This document shows positions 44,455 through 56,954 of a stretch of 64,000 nt of DNA, one piece after another. Position 1 is the stretch's first letter, and each line of letters starts with the position of its first letter. Source of the stretch: Microcyclospora pomicola (Eukaryota > Ascomycota > Dothideomycetes > Capnodiales); the NCBI GenBank assembly GCA_002786065.1, contig NHNY01000013.1:310001-374000 (forward strand). The letters run 5' to 3'. Position numbers and translations under genes: made by a program. Below the pieces are notes generated by a model that worked only from the letters and a program-made list of their open reading frames with translations, was not told where the DNA came from and did no database searches.

Positions 44455-45122
44455 GGGGCTGTAGAGGCTGTGAATCTGCTCAGGGCTGATACCTTGGGCT
44501 ACATGCCAGTGGCCGTTCGAGTGCCACGATGGGCAGATCTATGCTCTTAGCACCAGCCGAGCTTAAGCGTCAAACTATCTTGAATATGATACAGTATTGA
44601 TCATACGACTCGATTGCTCGCGAGCATGTCATGGACGGAGTTCTATAGTCGACTTCAAGCACTCATGGTTCAACTGTGACAGAGCACTGGACTCGATCCT
44701 GTAGAGTTCAACCCGACGTCCATAAGCACTACTCTCAAGATCACTATATTGTGACATTCCCACCGATACCTGCAAGCCAGCATTCGACGACCCTCGTGAT
44801 ACAGAACGTTGTACATTTCTACTGTAGTCCTCTAGCTTTCACCACCGGGGATGTGACTGGGCGTCGAACACCCGTGACCTAGACTTTAGTCCGTGGCCCC
44901 AGATTTTTGACCTCGTTCTGCTTCTGTCATGTGAATGCCCCCACACTTCCTCATCGAGCACGTACAGGTACGTCAAGGCATCATTTTATGGTCTTTCCGT
45001 ACAACATCTGTGCCACAGAATTCTAGGCTTTTTTAAGAGTTTCTCCTCTCATCTTCCTGAGAGTACACTGGAAATCTTGCTCGCCGAGCTCATCTCCCAA
45101 ACTCCCACCCACATCGCCCAAC
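44455..45122. other. Intergenic, 0.67 kb
   Basis: Downstream of the Ayg1-like gene and upstream of VPS60. The right end carries a T-rich and CT-rich leader before the ATG at 45123. No other gene. Confidence 0.5.
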
Positions 45123-45838
45123 ATGAACCGTCTCTTTGGAGCCAAAAACACGGCTCCCAAGCCCACCCTCACCAGCGCAATCTCCAATGTCAGTCTCCAC
45201 CTCATGCTCTATTCTCAAGAACCACCCAGCCTAATTCGCCTTCACAGATCGACACGCGCGTGGAATCCCTCGATGTCAAACTCGCCAAGCTGAACGCGGA
45301 GCTCTCGACGTATCAAAAGCGACTGGCGACGATGCGCGATGGGCCGGGCAAGTCGGCGATCAAGCAGAAGGCGCTCAAGACGCTGCAGCAGCGCAAGCAG
45401 TACGAGGCGCAGAAGGACCAGCTGCAGCAGCAGAGCTGGAACATGGAGCAGGCGGGCATGATGCAGGACAACCTCAAGAACACGATGGCGACCGTCGACG
45501 CGATGAAGACGACGCAGAAGGAGCTCAAGCGCCAGTACGGCAAGGTCGACATCGCCAAGATCGAGCGGCTGCAGGACGAGATGTCGGAGCTGATGGAGGT
45601 CGGGAACGAGATCCAGGAGGCTATCGGGCGAGCGTATGATGTGCCGGAGGATGTGGACGAGGCGGAGCTGGACGCGGAGCTCGAAGCGCTGGGCGAGGAG
45701 GTCGACTTCGGCGGCGAACTCGAGGCGTATGGCGCGGGCAGCGTGCCTGGGTATCTGCAGGCTGAGAGCGGGGTCCCGAGTTTCATCGACGAGGCGCCGG
45801 GCGAGACGGCGGGCAAGGCGAAGGAGGCGGCGACATAG
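45123..45838 (+). CDS. VPS60: ESCRT-III subunit Vps60 (CHMP5-like)
   Basis: Two exons, 45123-45188 and 45248-45838, encode 218 residues. The 59-nt intron has GTCAGT, a CTAATT branch site and acceptor CACAG. It starts with MNRLFGAKN, as Vps60/CHMP5 proteins do. The Snf7-type helices follow: DTRVESLDVKLAKLNAEL, KQKALKTLQQRKQYEAQ, and a Gln/Met-rich helix with MEQAGMMQDNLKNTMATVDAM. This leads to an acidic C-terminal half (VPEDVDEAELDAELEALGEE) of the type that binds Vta1 and the Vps4 machinery. It functions at endosomes in multivesicular-body sorting. Charge asymmetry, basic first and acidic later, is kept. It converges with KGD1. Confidence 0.92.
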
Positions 45839-46407
45839 TCCTGATCGAGGAAGAGAGACATTCGAAGACAGAACTTGCCTAGAAAGGCCTATGACCACCT
45901 GCCGCGGGCTCAAGGCTTGTAAGAGCCATGTCATGCTGAGCGTATACATCTCGCTACGGTCTCGCAATCTCTTCACTGCGAAGCATGAATGCGCCAATGC
46001 TGGGCGGTATCGACGACGAGCGCATATCCAAATCTGGTGAAGCGATGAACCAACAAAGCAGCCGCCTTGAATACCGTCACTCACATGCAGCAGACCACCC
46101 GGAGAACAAGCTTCAGGCGCGCTTGATTTCAGCGACATAGGCACAATACGAAAAGTCGACTTCTCTGCTGAACGATCACGACGACGATGGTGATGACGAC
46201 GACGACGATGATGCTGAGAAGATTGGTCGATGGAAGAGAACGCCATTGGTACAATGTGCATAACGCAAGAACAAAGCATTTTATTTACAAGCCCAAACAT
46301 CCCGTGGCAAGCAAAGCAAAGGAGAAAAACAACTCCCCCCAAACCCGCATTCCCCGTCTTGCATAGCACCTCTGTATGCAGCGGTTTCCCGCTCAAGCCT
46401 TAACATC
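45839..46407. other. Convergent 3' region, 0.57 kb
   Basis: Contains a short GAC/GAT trinucleotide run at about 46168-46212. Otherwise this is the 3' flanks of VPS60 and KGD1; no gene. Confidence 0.5.
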
Positions 46408-49400
46408 TTACTCGCCCTTAAGCTTGTCCTGTCTGACTGACCATGCCATCTCCAACAAGTCCTGCTCCTCCTTCAAGTGACTTGCCTTTAGACCGGTCGC
46501 GACGGAGGCACTCGGGTTACGGCCGGCATACATGACGTGCTTGCGGTCGTGGTGCTCGGTGTTGTTGAGCAGCGTCTCGATACGGGGCTGGGTGAACGAC
46601 CAGGCACCGGCATTAAGCGGCTCTTCTTGACACCATACGATGGTCTCGGCGTTGGGGTATGAGTCGAGGTTCTCCTTAAGTTGAGCCCATGGGAACGGGT
46701 TGAGCTGCTCGATACGGGTGATGGCGGTGTACTTCAGGTCGTTGGCCTTGCGGTGCTTGAACAGCGCGGCAAAGACTTGTCCGGAACAGAGGATGACACG
46801 CTTGATCTTATCATGCGACTCGATCTTGAAGTCATCGATACCCTCGTGAGCAGGGTCGGGGATGATCCACTGGAAGTGCGACTCTCCAGTGAAGTCTTCG
46901 ATGCTGCTACGTGCCAATGGGTGACGCAGCAAGCTCTTGCTGAAGAACGAGATCAGGGGCTTGCGGAATTGGCGGTTCATTTGGCGACGAAGAATGTGGA
47001 AGGAGTTGGCAGGCGTGGTGCAAGTGATGATCTGCATGTTACAGTCTTGATGTTGACGGTCAAGCTTCTCTGGTGACGGGAAGATGCGAGGATCCTCGTT
47101 ACAGAGTTGCAGGAAACGCTCCATACGGCCGGAACTGTGCTCAGGACCTTGACCGTCATATCCATGAGGCAAGTTCATGACGAGACCAGATCGCTGAAGC
47201 CACTTGACTTCACCAGAAGCAATGAACTGATCGATGATGCACTGTGCGTTGTTGGCGAAGTCACCGAATTGAGCCTCCCAGATGACCAGAGCATTGGGCG
47301 ATGACAGAGAGTAGCCGTACTCGAATCCGAGAGTGCCGAATTCGCTCAAACTGGAGTTAGAAATGACAAATTTGCCCTGGTCCTTGCTGACGTGCTGAAG
47401 AGGAGTATAGGTCTCTTCGTTCTCTTGATCGTGAAGCACAGCATGTCTTTGTGAGAAAGTACCACGTTCGACATCCTGACCAGAAACGCGTACGTGATGT
47501 CCCTCCATACATAGTGTTGCGAAAGCCAAAGCCTCACCAGTGGACATGTCAATGTTCTTCCCCTCGTGAACAGTCTTGGTCCTGTTGGCAAGAATACGCT
47601 TCAGATTGCGGTGAACAGTGAAACCTTCCGGAGGCTCGCCGATGACCTTGCCAACGTGCTTTAGAGTGTCAACCTCCACGGCGGTCGGCAAATGAGGCAG
47701 AACCTCAGTGGCAAGCTCTTTGGGTGATTTGAAACCATCCCAAGCACTGGTCAACCACTCCTTCGATGTTGGTTGATAGTCCTTGGATCGGGTGAAGGAT
47801 TCCTCAAGCATTCCCCACACCCACTTCTTGTGCTCGTCAATGTCCTCCGGGGTGAAGGTCTTGGCGTCGAGTAGTTGCTTCACGTACTTGTCAATCACCG
47901 AAGGCTGTTCGGAGATACGCTTGTACATCAAGGGCTGGGTGAAGGATGGCTGATCGGTCTCGTTGTGGCCTTGCTTGCGGTAGCAGACAATGTCAATGAC
48001 AACGTCCTTCTTGAACTCAGCTCGCCAATCGGCAGCCAGCTGACAGACAAAGTTGAGAGCTTCGACGTCGTCTCCGTTGACGTGGAAGACAGGAGCATCC
48101 ACGAATTTGGCAATGTCTGAACAGTATGGGGTCGAACGGGCGAAGCGCGGGTCGGTGGTGAAACCGATCTGGTTGTTGACAACGATGTGGATGGTGCCTC
48201 CAGTCTGGTAGGAAGGAAGTGCGTAGAATCCCATGGTCTCGTATACAATACCCTGGGCAGCGAAAGCAGCATCACCGTGGAGCAAGACACCCATCGCGGA
48301 GGTGGCGTCTTTCTCATCGTTGTTGTAGTGCAGAATGGCGCGGGTCTTGCCAAGCACGACAGGATCTTCAGCTTCCAGATGGGAGGGGTTGGCCACCAAA
48401 GATAGCTGGACGCGCTTGCCGGACGGAGTGGGACGTTCGAAGTTCATTCCAAGATGGTATTTGACATCACCAGAACCCTCATCAGACGGCTCGGCGCTAC
48501 CACCAAATTCTGAGAAGATGGATTCGTTGGGCTTCCTGACCACGTTGGACAGCACATTCAGACGACCTCTGTGTGGCATGCCGATGACGATATCCTTGAC
48601 ACCGTAGTCCACAGAGCGATCAATCAACGCCTTCATTCCAGGAATCAATGATTCACCACCTTCAAGACCGAAACGCTTGTCGTTAGGATACTTTGTCGCC
48701 AGGAAGGATTCGAATGAGGTAGACCAGATCAGGCGATCAAGAATCCGGCGCTTCTCGTCGACCGAGTACTTGTATGGGCTGGGTACTTCGACACGCTGAC
48801 GGAGCCAGTCGCACTGTGCGCGATCGGGAATGTGAATGTATTCAATACCGTAAGGTCCGCAGTAGAGACGCTCGCAAGCATCCACAATCTCGCGCAATGT
48901 CATCTTCTCTCGTCCATCAACCTTGAAACGAGGTAAGATACCGGGGCCGAGTGTGAACTCCTTGTCCATGTCTGCTTCCGAGAAATTGTACTCTTTCAGG
49001 TCCAACTCTTTGGGGCTACCATGTGTGAAGTCTTGCGCCTGGTTGCGAATGCCTAGGGGATCGATCTTGGCCTTGTGGTGTCCTCTCGCTTGGTATGCGC
49101 GCACAAGAAGCTGCACTTTCAAGTGGCTAGTGACATCGCTCCCTTCACCAGCGGATGCTGAAGCGCCAAAGTTTGGAACAGCGACACCACCCACAGACTG
49201 CGGCACAATTGTTGGCGGAGGCGTGAAGGCGCGACTGACGGGCATGTCGCCGCTCTCCATGTTCTTGAAGTATGACTGCCATGAGATGTGAACAGACTTT
49301 GGATCTTCCTTCCACGCCATGTACATTTCATCGACATAGTTGGCAGTGTTTCCTGAAAGGAAGGAATCTGATGGGTCGACACCCTTGTCTGTGTCTTCAG

Positions 49401-49560
49401 CCGCGACAGCATACCGACGGTATTGCGTGAGGCCCAACTCCCTCCTCTTCGTCACCAACGCCGTTCGTGAAGCATTCTTGGAGATGCTAGAGAAGGATCT
49501 CAGCGGAGAGTTTCCGGGAATGAGGCGTTGGGTGCATCGCTGGAGTGAAATTCGTAGCAT
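46408..49560 (-). CDS. KGD1: 2-oxoglutarate dehydrogenase E1 component
   Basis: Single exon, 1050 residues, close to the usual length. The first 50 or so residues are rich in Arg and Ser with few acids ([18 protein letters not shown], then YRRYAVAA), a mitochondrial leader. Family motifs: [20 protein letters not shown], the E1 core with [15 protein letters not shown], the thiamine-diphosphate/Mg region [16 protein letters not shown] with [13 protein letters not shown], and [16 protein letters not shown]. The transketolase-like half has [13 protein letters not shown] and the C-terminal [12 protein letters not shown]. With E2 and E3 it converts 2-oxoglutarate to succinyl-CoA in the TCA cycle. 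The ATG lies only about 440 bp from the left end of the transposon at 50000, so its promoter is squeezed between gene and repeat. Confidence 0.97.
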   Translation of the reverse strand: MLRISLQRCTQRLIPGNSPLRSFSSISKNASRTALVTKRRELGLTQYRRYAVAAEDTDKGVDPSDSFLSGNTANYVDEMYMAWKEDPKSVHISWQSYFKNMESGDMPVSRAFTPPPTIVPQSVGGVAVPNFGASASAGEGSDVTSHLKVQLLVRAYQARGHHKAKIDPLGIRNQAQDFTHGSPKELDLKEYNFSEADMDKEFTLGPGILPRFKVDGREKMTLREIVDACERLYCGPYGIEYIHIPDRAQCDWLRQRVEVPSPYKYSVDEKRRILDRLIWSTSFESFLATKYPNDKRFGLEGGESLIPGMKALIDRSVDYGVKDIVIGMPHRGRLNVLSNVVRKPNESIFSEFGGSAEPSDEGSGDVKYHLGMNFERPTPSGKRVQLSLVANPSHLEAEDPVVLGKTRAILHYNNDEKDATSAMGVLLHGDAAFAAQGIVYETMGFYALPSYQTGGTIHIVVNNQIGFTTDPRFARSTPYCSDIAKFVDAPVFHVNGDDVEALNFVCQLAADWRAEFKKDVVIDIVCYRKQGHNETDQPSFTQPLMYKRISEQPSVIDKYVKQLLDAKTFTPEDIDEHKKWVWGMLEESFTRSKDYQPTSKEWLTSAWDGFKSPKELATEVLPHLPTAVEVDTLKHVGKVIGEPPEGFTVHRNLKRILANRTKTVHEGKNIDMSTGEALAFATLCMEGHHVRVSGQDVERGTFSQRHAVLHDQENEETYTPLQHVSKDQGKFVISNSSLSEFGTLGFEYGYSLSSPNALVIWEAQFGDFANNAQCIIDQFIASGEVKWLQRSGLVMNLPHGYDGQGPEHSSGRMERFLQLCNEDPRIFPSPEKLDRQHQDCNMQIITCTTPANSFHILRRQMNRQFRKPLISFFSKSLLRHPLARSSIEDFTGESHFQWIIPDPAHEGIDDFKIESHDKIKRVILCSGQVFAALFKHRKANDLKYTAITRIEQLNPFPWAQLKENLDSYPNAETIVWCQEEPLNAGAWSFTQPRIETLLNNTEHHDRKHVMYAGRNPSASVATGLKASHLKEEQDLLEMAWSVRQDKLKGE

Positions 49561-49999
49561 GGCTGCCCGTGTGAAGCAGCTATTGGGACAGACTCATATG
49601 CTGAGACTGGTATTGACCGGACAGGAGAGTGGTCCGTTGAGAGGATGGAGGAAGGTGGCGAAGGCAGAGTGAGGGATGGATGTGCTGTAGAGCTTTGTGT
49701 TCTTCGTGTAGCTTGGTCGTCAGAATGCTGTCCAAATCCGATTGGTTGGCCTCGACGCGGAAACCAGACACGGATATGGACACGCGGATGACGGTGGAAC
49801 GAACATCACATGAGTGCAAAGTATATGACCTACATGTATTGGAACACGGATCTGTGAAAAAATTGTCCCCATTGAATGTGCTTAATCGATAATAAGGATA
49901 GTTCGTGACTATGGTTCAACCGTATGTGTGTGGTGCTTCCAGGTCACCTTCGGGTGTCAGAAAGGAAGTCGTCCCATCTAGTTGCTCTCCTGTTAGCTA
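49561..49999. promoter_or_regulatory. KGD1 upstream region up to the transposon
   Basis: About 440 bp of normal composition between the KGD1 start and the transposon target site. The KGD1 promoter must lie here or have been separated by the insertion. The palindrome GTTAGCTAAC spans the insertion site (49992-50001). Confidence 0.5.
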
Positions 50000-50048
50000 A
50001 CGCGGAGGTCGGGGGTGTGAAATGGACGGGGGTGTGAAATGCCAGATT
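50000..50048 (+). repeat. Left terminal inverted repeat of the pogo-type element
   Basis: 49 bp, G-rich on this strand, starting ACGCGGAGG. It contains a 15-bp direct repeat (CGGGGGTGTGAAATG) at 50010-50024 and 50027-50041, probably duplicated transposase-binding sites. Exact reverse complement of 57340-57388. Confidence 0.93.
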
Positions 50049-50079
50049 TCTGTAGATACTATCAACTACCTTTGATCTA

Positions 50080-51606
50080 TTAAAACACTACCAATTTTAT
50101 CTATTATAGCCTTAAAAGAAGGTAGTATTCTCCTTGCAATGTAGGCTTTTAAGCAAGGCCAATTTCAGTCTATTAATGCCTATACAGCTACCTACTAAGT
50201 CCTTATAACTATACTTTAGAGAAGAATTAATAGAACACCTTTAAAGGCAGATTACAAAGTTAAAAACAAGAGGCTAGATTTACATAAAGAGATAGTAATA
50301 ATAAACAAGATTCTAGAACTAGATAGGTAGGGATTATCCCTATTAATTAGTATAATTAAAGGTATAGTAGACTTAATATACTAGGCTAAAGGTATACTAC
50401 TAGTTAGTATAAAATAGGCTAATACATTTATAAAAAGGATACTATAGCTTAGTATAAGACTTAGTAGGGTATATAAATACTAGAGAAGGCTATATAAGTA
50501 ACTATAGATTATATAAGGCTAGTTTAACCTTATAAGGAATATAATTAATAAGTATAGTATCTAGAATAAAGACATCTACAACTTTAATAAAACTAGCTTT
50601 TAAATAGGCTAGATATCTACCTCTAAGGTAGTTACTACTATAGAGGGAGAAGGGAGACCTAAGTAGATTAAGCTAATTAATACTAAGTAGATTACCCTTA
50701 TATAAGGTAGTAGTGTAACTAGTAGAGCTATACCTATATTTATTATCTTTAAAGGCAAGGAATATAATAAGGCATAGTTTAAAGGCCTACTACTAGACTA
50801 GGTATTTAGTGTAAGCCTAAATAGCTAGACAATAGATCAAATTAGATATTAGTAGATCTAGTACTTTAATAGGTATATAAAGGCATATATAATTAGATCT
50901 AAGAGGCTACTAATTCTAGATAATTATAGTAGCTATACTACCTTAGAATTTAGGCAATTCTATAAGGATTAAGGTATTATATTATTATAGATACTACTAT
51001 ATTTATCTTATATATTATAGCCTATAGATATTAGTTGTTTTAGTCTATTAAAACAGGCCTTTTTAAAACAGAACTAGGGCCTGATCTAGAGGTATATATT
51101 CTATATAGATAAACTAGTATTTATCTACAGTTTCTATATAGTATATATATAGGCAATTACTAAGGCTAATATCTAAGCAGGTTTTAAAGAAGTAGGTATT
51201 AATCTATTTAATCTAGAGGTTGTTTTAGCTAGGCTTAATCTATTACTAATATCTCTACTATTAAGTTAGTTATTAAGCTATTTATAGTAGCCCTAGACAC
51301 TACATAATATATTATAAGTTACTAGGCAGACTATAAGTATTAAATATAGGCTCTAGAGGCACTAAAGTAGCTTACTAACCCCTATATATAACATAATTAA
51401 GCAGTTGTTAAAGGGAGCTATAATTATAGCTATAATAGCTACCTTATTCTAGGTATAGGTCTATAATCTATAACAGGCTAATAAGGCCTTTTATATTAGA
51501 AAGAAGAGGAAGAGAGGCCTAATTAGATCAGACATTCTACTGTTAGTTAAATAGGTATTAAATATGCCTACTTAATTAGCAGAAGTTAAGGGAGAACTAG
51601 AAGTTA
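50080..51606 (+). pseudogene. Transposase remnant, pogo/Fot1 DDE family
   Basis: Reading forward, with many TAG and TAA stops, the conserved order is visible: an N-terminal helix-turn-helix region with AFKQGQFQSINA, a segment ending NFNKTSF near 50575-50605 (the first acidic block of the DDE site, with Asp changed to Asn), RLLILDNYSSY near 50910-50940 (second Asp kept, His residues changed to Tyr), and ILQPIDIS near 51010-51035. These changes are all C-to-T or G-to-A. The nested retroelement has cut off the end. It is not functional. Confidence 0.78.
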
Positions 51607-51611
51607 AAAAG

Positions 51612-51827
51612 TGTTATAGTATAACCTGTTATAGGACTTAGTGGTTTATAGCTAGCTATAGCTGCCTTAGGCATAACGGGTCTTCCCTTCTTAGCACTGA
51701 ATTTAAGAATATTAGTTCTGCTACATACTACTATTCTTGTCTTTCTCTCTCTATAGTATGTCTTATATTCTATCTATATACTTATTGTCCTATTATTAAT
51801 TATTGTCCCTAGCTAAATGCCGTAATA
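51612..51827 (+). repeat. 5' LTR
   Basis: 216 bp starting TGTTATAGTATAACC. Its 3' end is mutated to TAATA, where the other copy has TAACA. Differences from the 3' LTR are few and mostly C/T or G/A. Confidence 0.9.
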
Positions 51828-51949
51828 TTATATGCTATCTCCTATCTATAGACACCTAGAAACCTACAGAAACACTATATAGTACTACTGTACTATAAAC
51901 CCTACATTAAACTATAGGCCTAAACTCTACCCTACCTTCTTTAGGACAC

Positions 51950-54900
51950 GCTATATTAGGTAGCTTTAACGCTAATTCTAACAGTGGCGCTACTACCCCC
52001 TAACTAACTAATCCTTAAGAGTTCTCCTAGTAGGTCTAGGATAACCCTAATAGAGTATAGACCTAGATTTTAGCTATTTAGGGAGTAAGAGATATAGCTG
52101 TAAAGAACCTTATAGACAGTTAGGCCTATAAAGAGGCCCTATAGGTCGACATTAACGACGCTCGCTAGCAGTTAGCTGCTAAGGAACTAGTTCTCGAACA
52201 CCTGTTTACCTAGTAAGGTAACTAGGCCCTAGCTACTACTACTAAGAGGTCTTAAAAGATTGTAGACCTAGACACCTTTAGTAGAGATAAGGACAAATAC
52301 GAGACTTAGAAGTTCAGTATTATACTTAAGTTTAGGGCTAATAGTAACTACTTCTACTCTAAAGACTAGAAAGTAGCCTATACTATCTTATTCCTTAAGG
52401 GCAATGCTATAGCCTAGATAACACCCTACTTCTCCCTTAGAGGGGACACTACTATCCTAAACATTAACGAGTTGTTCGCTGCCTTAGATCGTGCCTTTAG
52501 CGACCTAGACAGGCAAGGGACTACCTAGAATAAACTAAGAATTCTTCGCTAAAGGAACCAGCCTTTTGTAGACTTCTATGCTGAATTTAGTCGCTACGTT
52601 GTCTATACTAGGTACAATAATAAGGCTAAGAAGGCACAACTACTACAAGGTCTTAGTAATAAGCTCTATACCTTGCTCCTTAATAATAACTATAAGCATC
52701 TGTCCTATATAGACTTTGTAGCTCTGTGCTAGCGCTTAGATACTCGTCGATAGACCTTTGCTACCTAGTATTTAGTACTTCTTCGCTCTGCCTAAGGCTA
52801 ATACCGCTCTACTAGTGCCCCCTACAGTGTACTAGCTCGCCTAGCTACAACTACTGCCGCTACTACAATCCCTATACGTATTGCCCCTGTCCCTATAGGT
52901 AATAGTACAGTTCCTATAGACCTCTCTGTAGCTCGTACTCGCCTAAGGGGCCCTTTAACTAAGGAAGAAAAGGCCCGTCGCCGTACTTAGGGGTTGTGCC
53001 TCTACTGTAGGAACCTAGGGCATATTGCTAGCAACTGCCCTAACCGCCCCTAACCTAGGTTAGTAGCTGCTAGTGCTACCTTTAGCAACAACACTACTAA
53101 TAGCAACCCTGCCCTAGCCTCTAAACAGGGAAACGCCTAGTCCTTGTGTAAAGACGCTTATAAGGACACCTCTAGTTTATATTACTATCTTTATCCTCTA
53201 TAAGAATCTAACTAACTACTGCAAAACGTTTTAATAAGGAGTCCCTTATAGATAAACCTATAGTTATTCCTGTCTAGATAGGTACTTAATTAATATCAAA
53301 TTGCCCTACACTCCTTAACAGTAGTGCCCTTATATTAGGATTTATTAATGCTAAATATGCGCAATCTTAGAACCTACCCTTACAACTATTAAAGAACCCT
53401 CGCCCCCTCGACCTTATTAACGGCTTAGAAGCTAGCTCCAGCTAGGTGACCTATGTCTACTACACTACTATGTCTATTAGCAATAGAGCCTACTAGGAGA
53501 AGGTATCGCTGTTTGTTACTAAGCTATTAGACTACTCTGTGGTTTTAGGCCTTAGTTAGCTAAAGCGTCACAACCTAGCTATAGACTTCGGCACAAGCAC
53601 CCTCTACTTCAAATCTAACTTCTGTAGAGCTAACTGCTTAGTCCGATCTATAACTAGTACTACCTTGCTATTAACCTAAGCCTCTAAACTACTATACCTT
53701 GAAGTTAGAGCTATTAGTGCCGCCCCCTTTCGATCTCTAGCTATAAAGACAGGACACTCGCTCTTCGCAGTTACTTTAGCTAATATTAAGAAGGCCCTTA
53801 AGCCTAAGACACCTACAGACCTAGCTACTAAGCTGCCTCTAGAATACTACGAATTCCTTAATGTCTTTTCCTAATAGTTAGTAGACGAGCTGCCACCCTA
53901 TAGACTATACGACTATAGCATTTAACTAACACTAGGAGCGGTACCTCTATTTAGGCCCCTCTACAATATGTTAAGGGATAAACTCCTTATCCTAAAAAAA
54001 TACCTTACTAAGAACCTAGGTAAAGGGTTTATCCGCCCTAGTAGCTCCTTAGCTGCTAGCCCTGTGTTATTTGTGCGCAAGCCTAATAGAGGACTGCGAT
54101 TCTGCGTCGACTATCGTGGCCTGAATGCCCTTACTGTTAAGAACTAGTACCTCTTGCCCCTAATCTAAGAGACCCTTAGCCGCCTAGGCAAGGCTAAATA
54201 CTTTACTAAGCTAGACATCATTGCAGCCTTTAATAAGCTACGTATAAAGCAAGGCGACGAATAGCTTACTACCTTTAGAACCCGCTACGGCCTGTACGAG
54301 TATACAGTTATGCCCTTCGGACTGTCTAACGTACCTAGTTCCTTCTAGTACTACATTAATAACAAACTCTATAATTTCCTAGATCGCTTCGCTACTACGT
54401 ACATTAACGACATCCTTATCTACAGCAACAACCTTAAGGAGCATAGAGAACATGTTAAACTAGTGCTAGAAAGACTACGTAAGGCAGGTCTCTAAGTAGA
54501 CATTAATAAATACGAGTTCTATAAACAGGAGGTTAAATACCTAGGCCTAATTATTGGTACAGAAGGCATTAAGATGGACCCTAAAAAGATCTCCGCTATT
54601 GTCGACTAGTCTAAGCCTACTAACCTTAAGGAGGTCTAGGGATTCCTCGGTTTTACGAACTTCTACAGAAGATTTATTAGGAGATACTTACATATTGTCG
54701 CCCCCTTAACTGTATTAACTAAAAAGGGGTTACCCTTTACCTAAGGTCCTAAACAGTAATAAGCATTCGAATCTTTGTCTACGAGTTTCTACACTGCCCC
54801 TATCCTACAACACTTCGACTTTAACCTTCCTACTAGACTAGAGACGGATGCTTCTAATAGAATGACTAGTGCAGTACTCCTTTAATAGCACCCTAACTCT

Positions 54901-56935
54901 CTATAGAAACTAGTTGCCTATCTATCTAAGAAGATATTACCTACGGAATGTAACTACGACATCTATAATAAGGAACTGCTTGCTATTGTTAAGGCATTCG
55001 AAGAATAGAGGGCAGAACTAGAGGGAGCTAATTAACTAGTTGAAGTCTACTCTAACCACAAAAACCTTACCTACTTTATGAAAACTAAGCTCCTAAATAG
55101 ACGATAGGCCTGCTAGAGCGAGTTCCTTTCCCGATTTAACTTCGTGCTTGCCTACATACCTAGATCTCTTAATAGTCGAGCAGACGCCTTAACTAGGAGA
55201 CTAGGAGATCTCCCTTTAGATAGGGGGGATAGTAGAGAGATCGTAACATAGGTAGTACTAAAACCTTACAATCTCGACCCTGCGTTACAAGCACACGCCC
55301 TCTAGGCCATTTAAGTAGCCCTATCTCGCCTTAGTAGACTCTAAACAACACTAGAACCCCTAAATAACGATAGCGAACTTAAGGACAATATAGTTAACCC
55401 TAAAGAACCTACTGTAAACGAGCTTCTAGAAGAAGCATACTAGTAGGACCCCTTTACCTAAGGCCTAGTTAAGGCAGTCTAGGACCTAGAACCGCGTTAC
55501 GAAGATGTCTCTCTGTCAGAATACGCTATAGTACAGGGTAAGCTATAGTATAGAGGCAGGACCTTTGTCCCTAAATATAAAAACCTTCGCTACAAAGTTA
55601 TAACAGATTTATATTAACCCCCGGCTATAGGCCACCCTAGTAAAGCAAAACACTACAACCTAGCCTAACGCTACTAGTACTAGCCTAATATACATAACGA
55701 CATTACCTAGTTCAATCGCAACTGTAGGATATGTAGTAGGGCTAAACTATCTAGGGACAAGTACTATAGTCTCTTAAAGCCCCTAGATCCCCTAGATCGC
55801 TGCTAGAAGCACATTACCATTGATTTTATTGTTAACCTACCCCAAAGTAGGACTGTCGCTAGCAATATAGTGTCTAACATTATAGTTGTTATAGACAGAC
55901 TAACTAAAATGCGACACTTAATCCCCTGTTAGAGTATAAAAACACCCTATATAGTACGCCTGTTCTACAACCACATCTAGAAGCTGCATAGCCTGCTAAT
56001 AACAATTACTTCTAACAGAGGAACCTAATTCGTCTCGTCCTTCTAGAAGACACTGTGCCAAATATTAGGAATCAACTCTACCTTGTTAACTGTATACCAC
56101 CCCTAGATAGATAGACAAACAGAGATCGCTAACGCTACTATAGAACAAACCCTACACTACTACTATAACTACCTATAAGATAACTAGGCTTAGTAGTTAG
56201 CTATAGCGGAATTCTCTGCTAATAACTAGACTTCTAGCACTACTAAGGCATCTCCTTTCCTAGCTAACTATAGACAACACCCTCGAACTAGAATAGAGCC
56301 CCCTAAACATATAGTTACCTTAACTGTTACTCGCTCTAACTAGGAAGTAATTACTATATAGGACTTCGCTACTAAGATAGAGTAAGTAGAACTAACACTA
56401 GTATAAGAGATACGCTTTGCCTAAGCTGTTTACGAAAAGCACGCTAATCGACACTAGAAGAATGCCCCTAACTACTAAGTAGGGGATAGGGTATACCTTA
56501 GTAGCCGCAACCTTAAGACCCTTAGGCTAAGTAAGAAGCTAGATTAGAAGCAACTAGGCTCCTACACTATTACTACAAAGATTAGCCCCTAAGCCTACCG
56601 CCTAGAGCTCCCTACTAGCATAAAGATCTACAATATCTTCTATGTTAACCTCTTACGCCTCTGTCCTAACGACCCCTACCTAGGACAACAACTCCCTACC
56701 CCTCCGCCTACCTATATAGACGACATAGCAGAATACGCGGTACAGGCTATTATAGACTCTTAGGATTCCCCTAATAGTGTCTACTATAAAGTGTAATAGG
56801 AGGGTTATAATAAGTTGACCTAGGAACCTTAGGACTATGTCTACACCCTAGTAGAGTATCTTAACGAGTTCTACTATTAGTACCCCTAGAAGCCCCGCTA
56901 CAGTTCGTTCGCTTTAGGCCTCGTAGGAGCTTAGC
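51950..56935 (+). pseudogene. Gag-Pol remnant with chromodomain
   Basis: Visible landmarks in order: a gag-type region; a CCHC zinc knuckle with intact Cys/His spacing at 52997-53038; a protease region near 53300-53345 whose active-site Asp-Ser/Thr-Gly is changed to Asn-Ser-Ser; reverse transcriptase at about 54010-54650 with [13 protein letters not shown] and [13 protein letters not shown], its YxDD box altered to YIND (54400-54411); RNase H to about 55200; an integrase zinc region and core at about 55620-56350; and a chromodomain at about 56730-56890 whose aromatic Trp codons are now stops. It is a non-coding relic. Chromodomains of this class target integration to histone H3K9-methylated chromatin. 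Confidence 0.85.
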
Positions 56936-56940
56936 CTTTA

Positions 56941-56954
56941 GAAGGAGGAGATAG
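56941..56954 (+). other. Polypurine tract of the gypsy element
   Basis: GAAGGAGGAGATAG lies immediately before the 3' LTR, where second-strand priming occurs in LTR retrotransposons. Confidence 0.65.

Noticed and set aside
45242-46396. 384-codon minus-strand ORF
   Set aside because: Antisense shadow over VPS60; Leu/Arg-rich translation is typical of the reverse of a charged helical protein.
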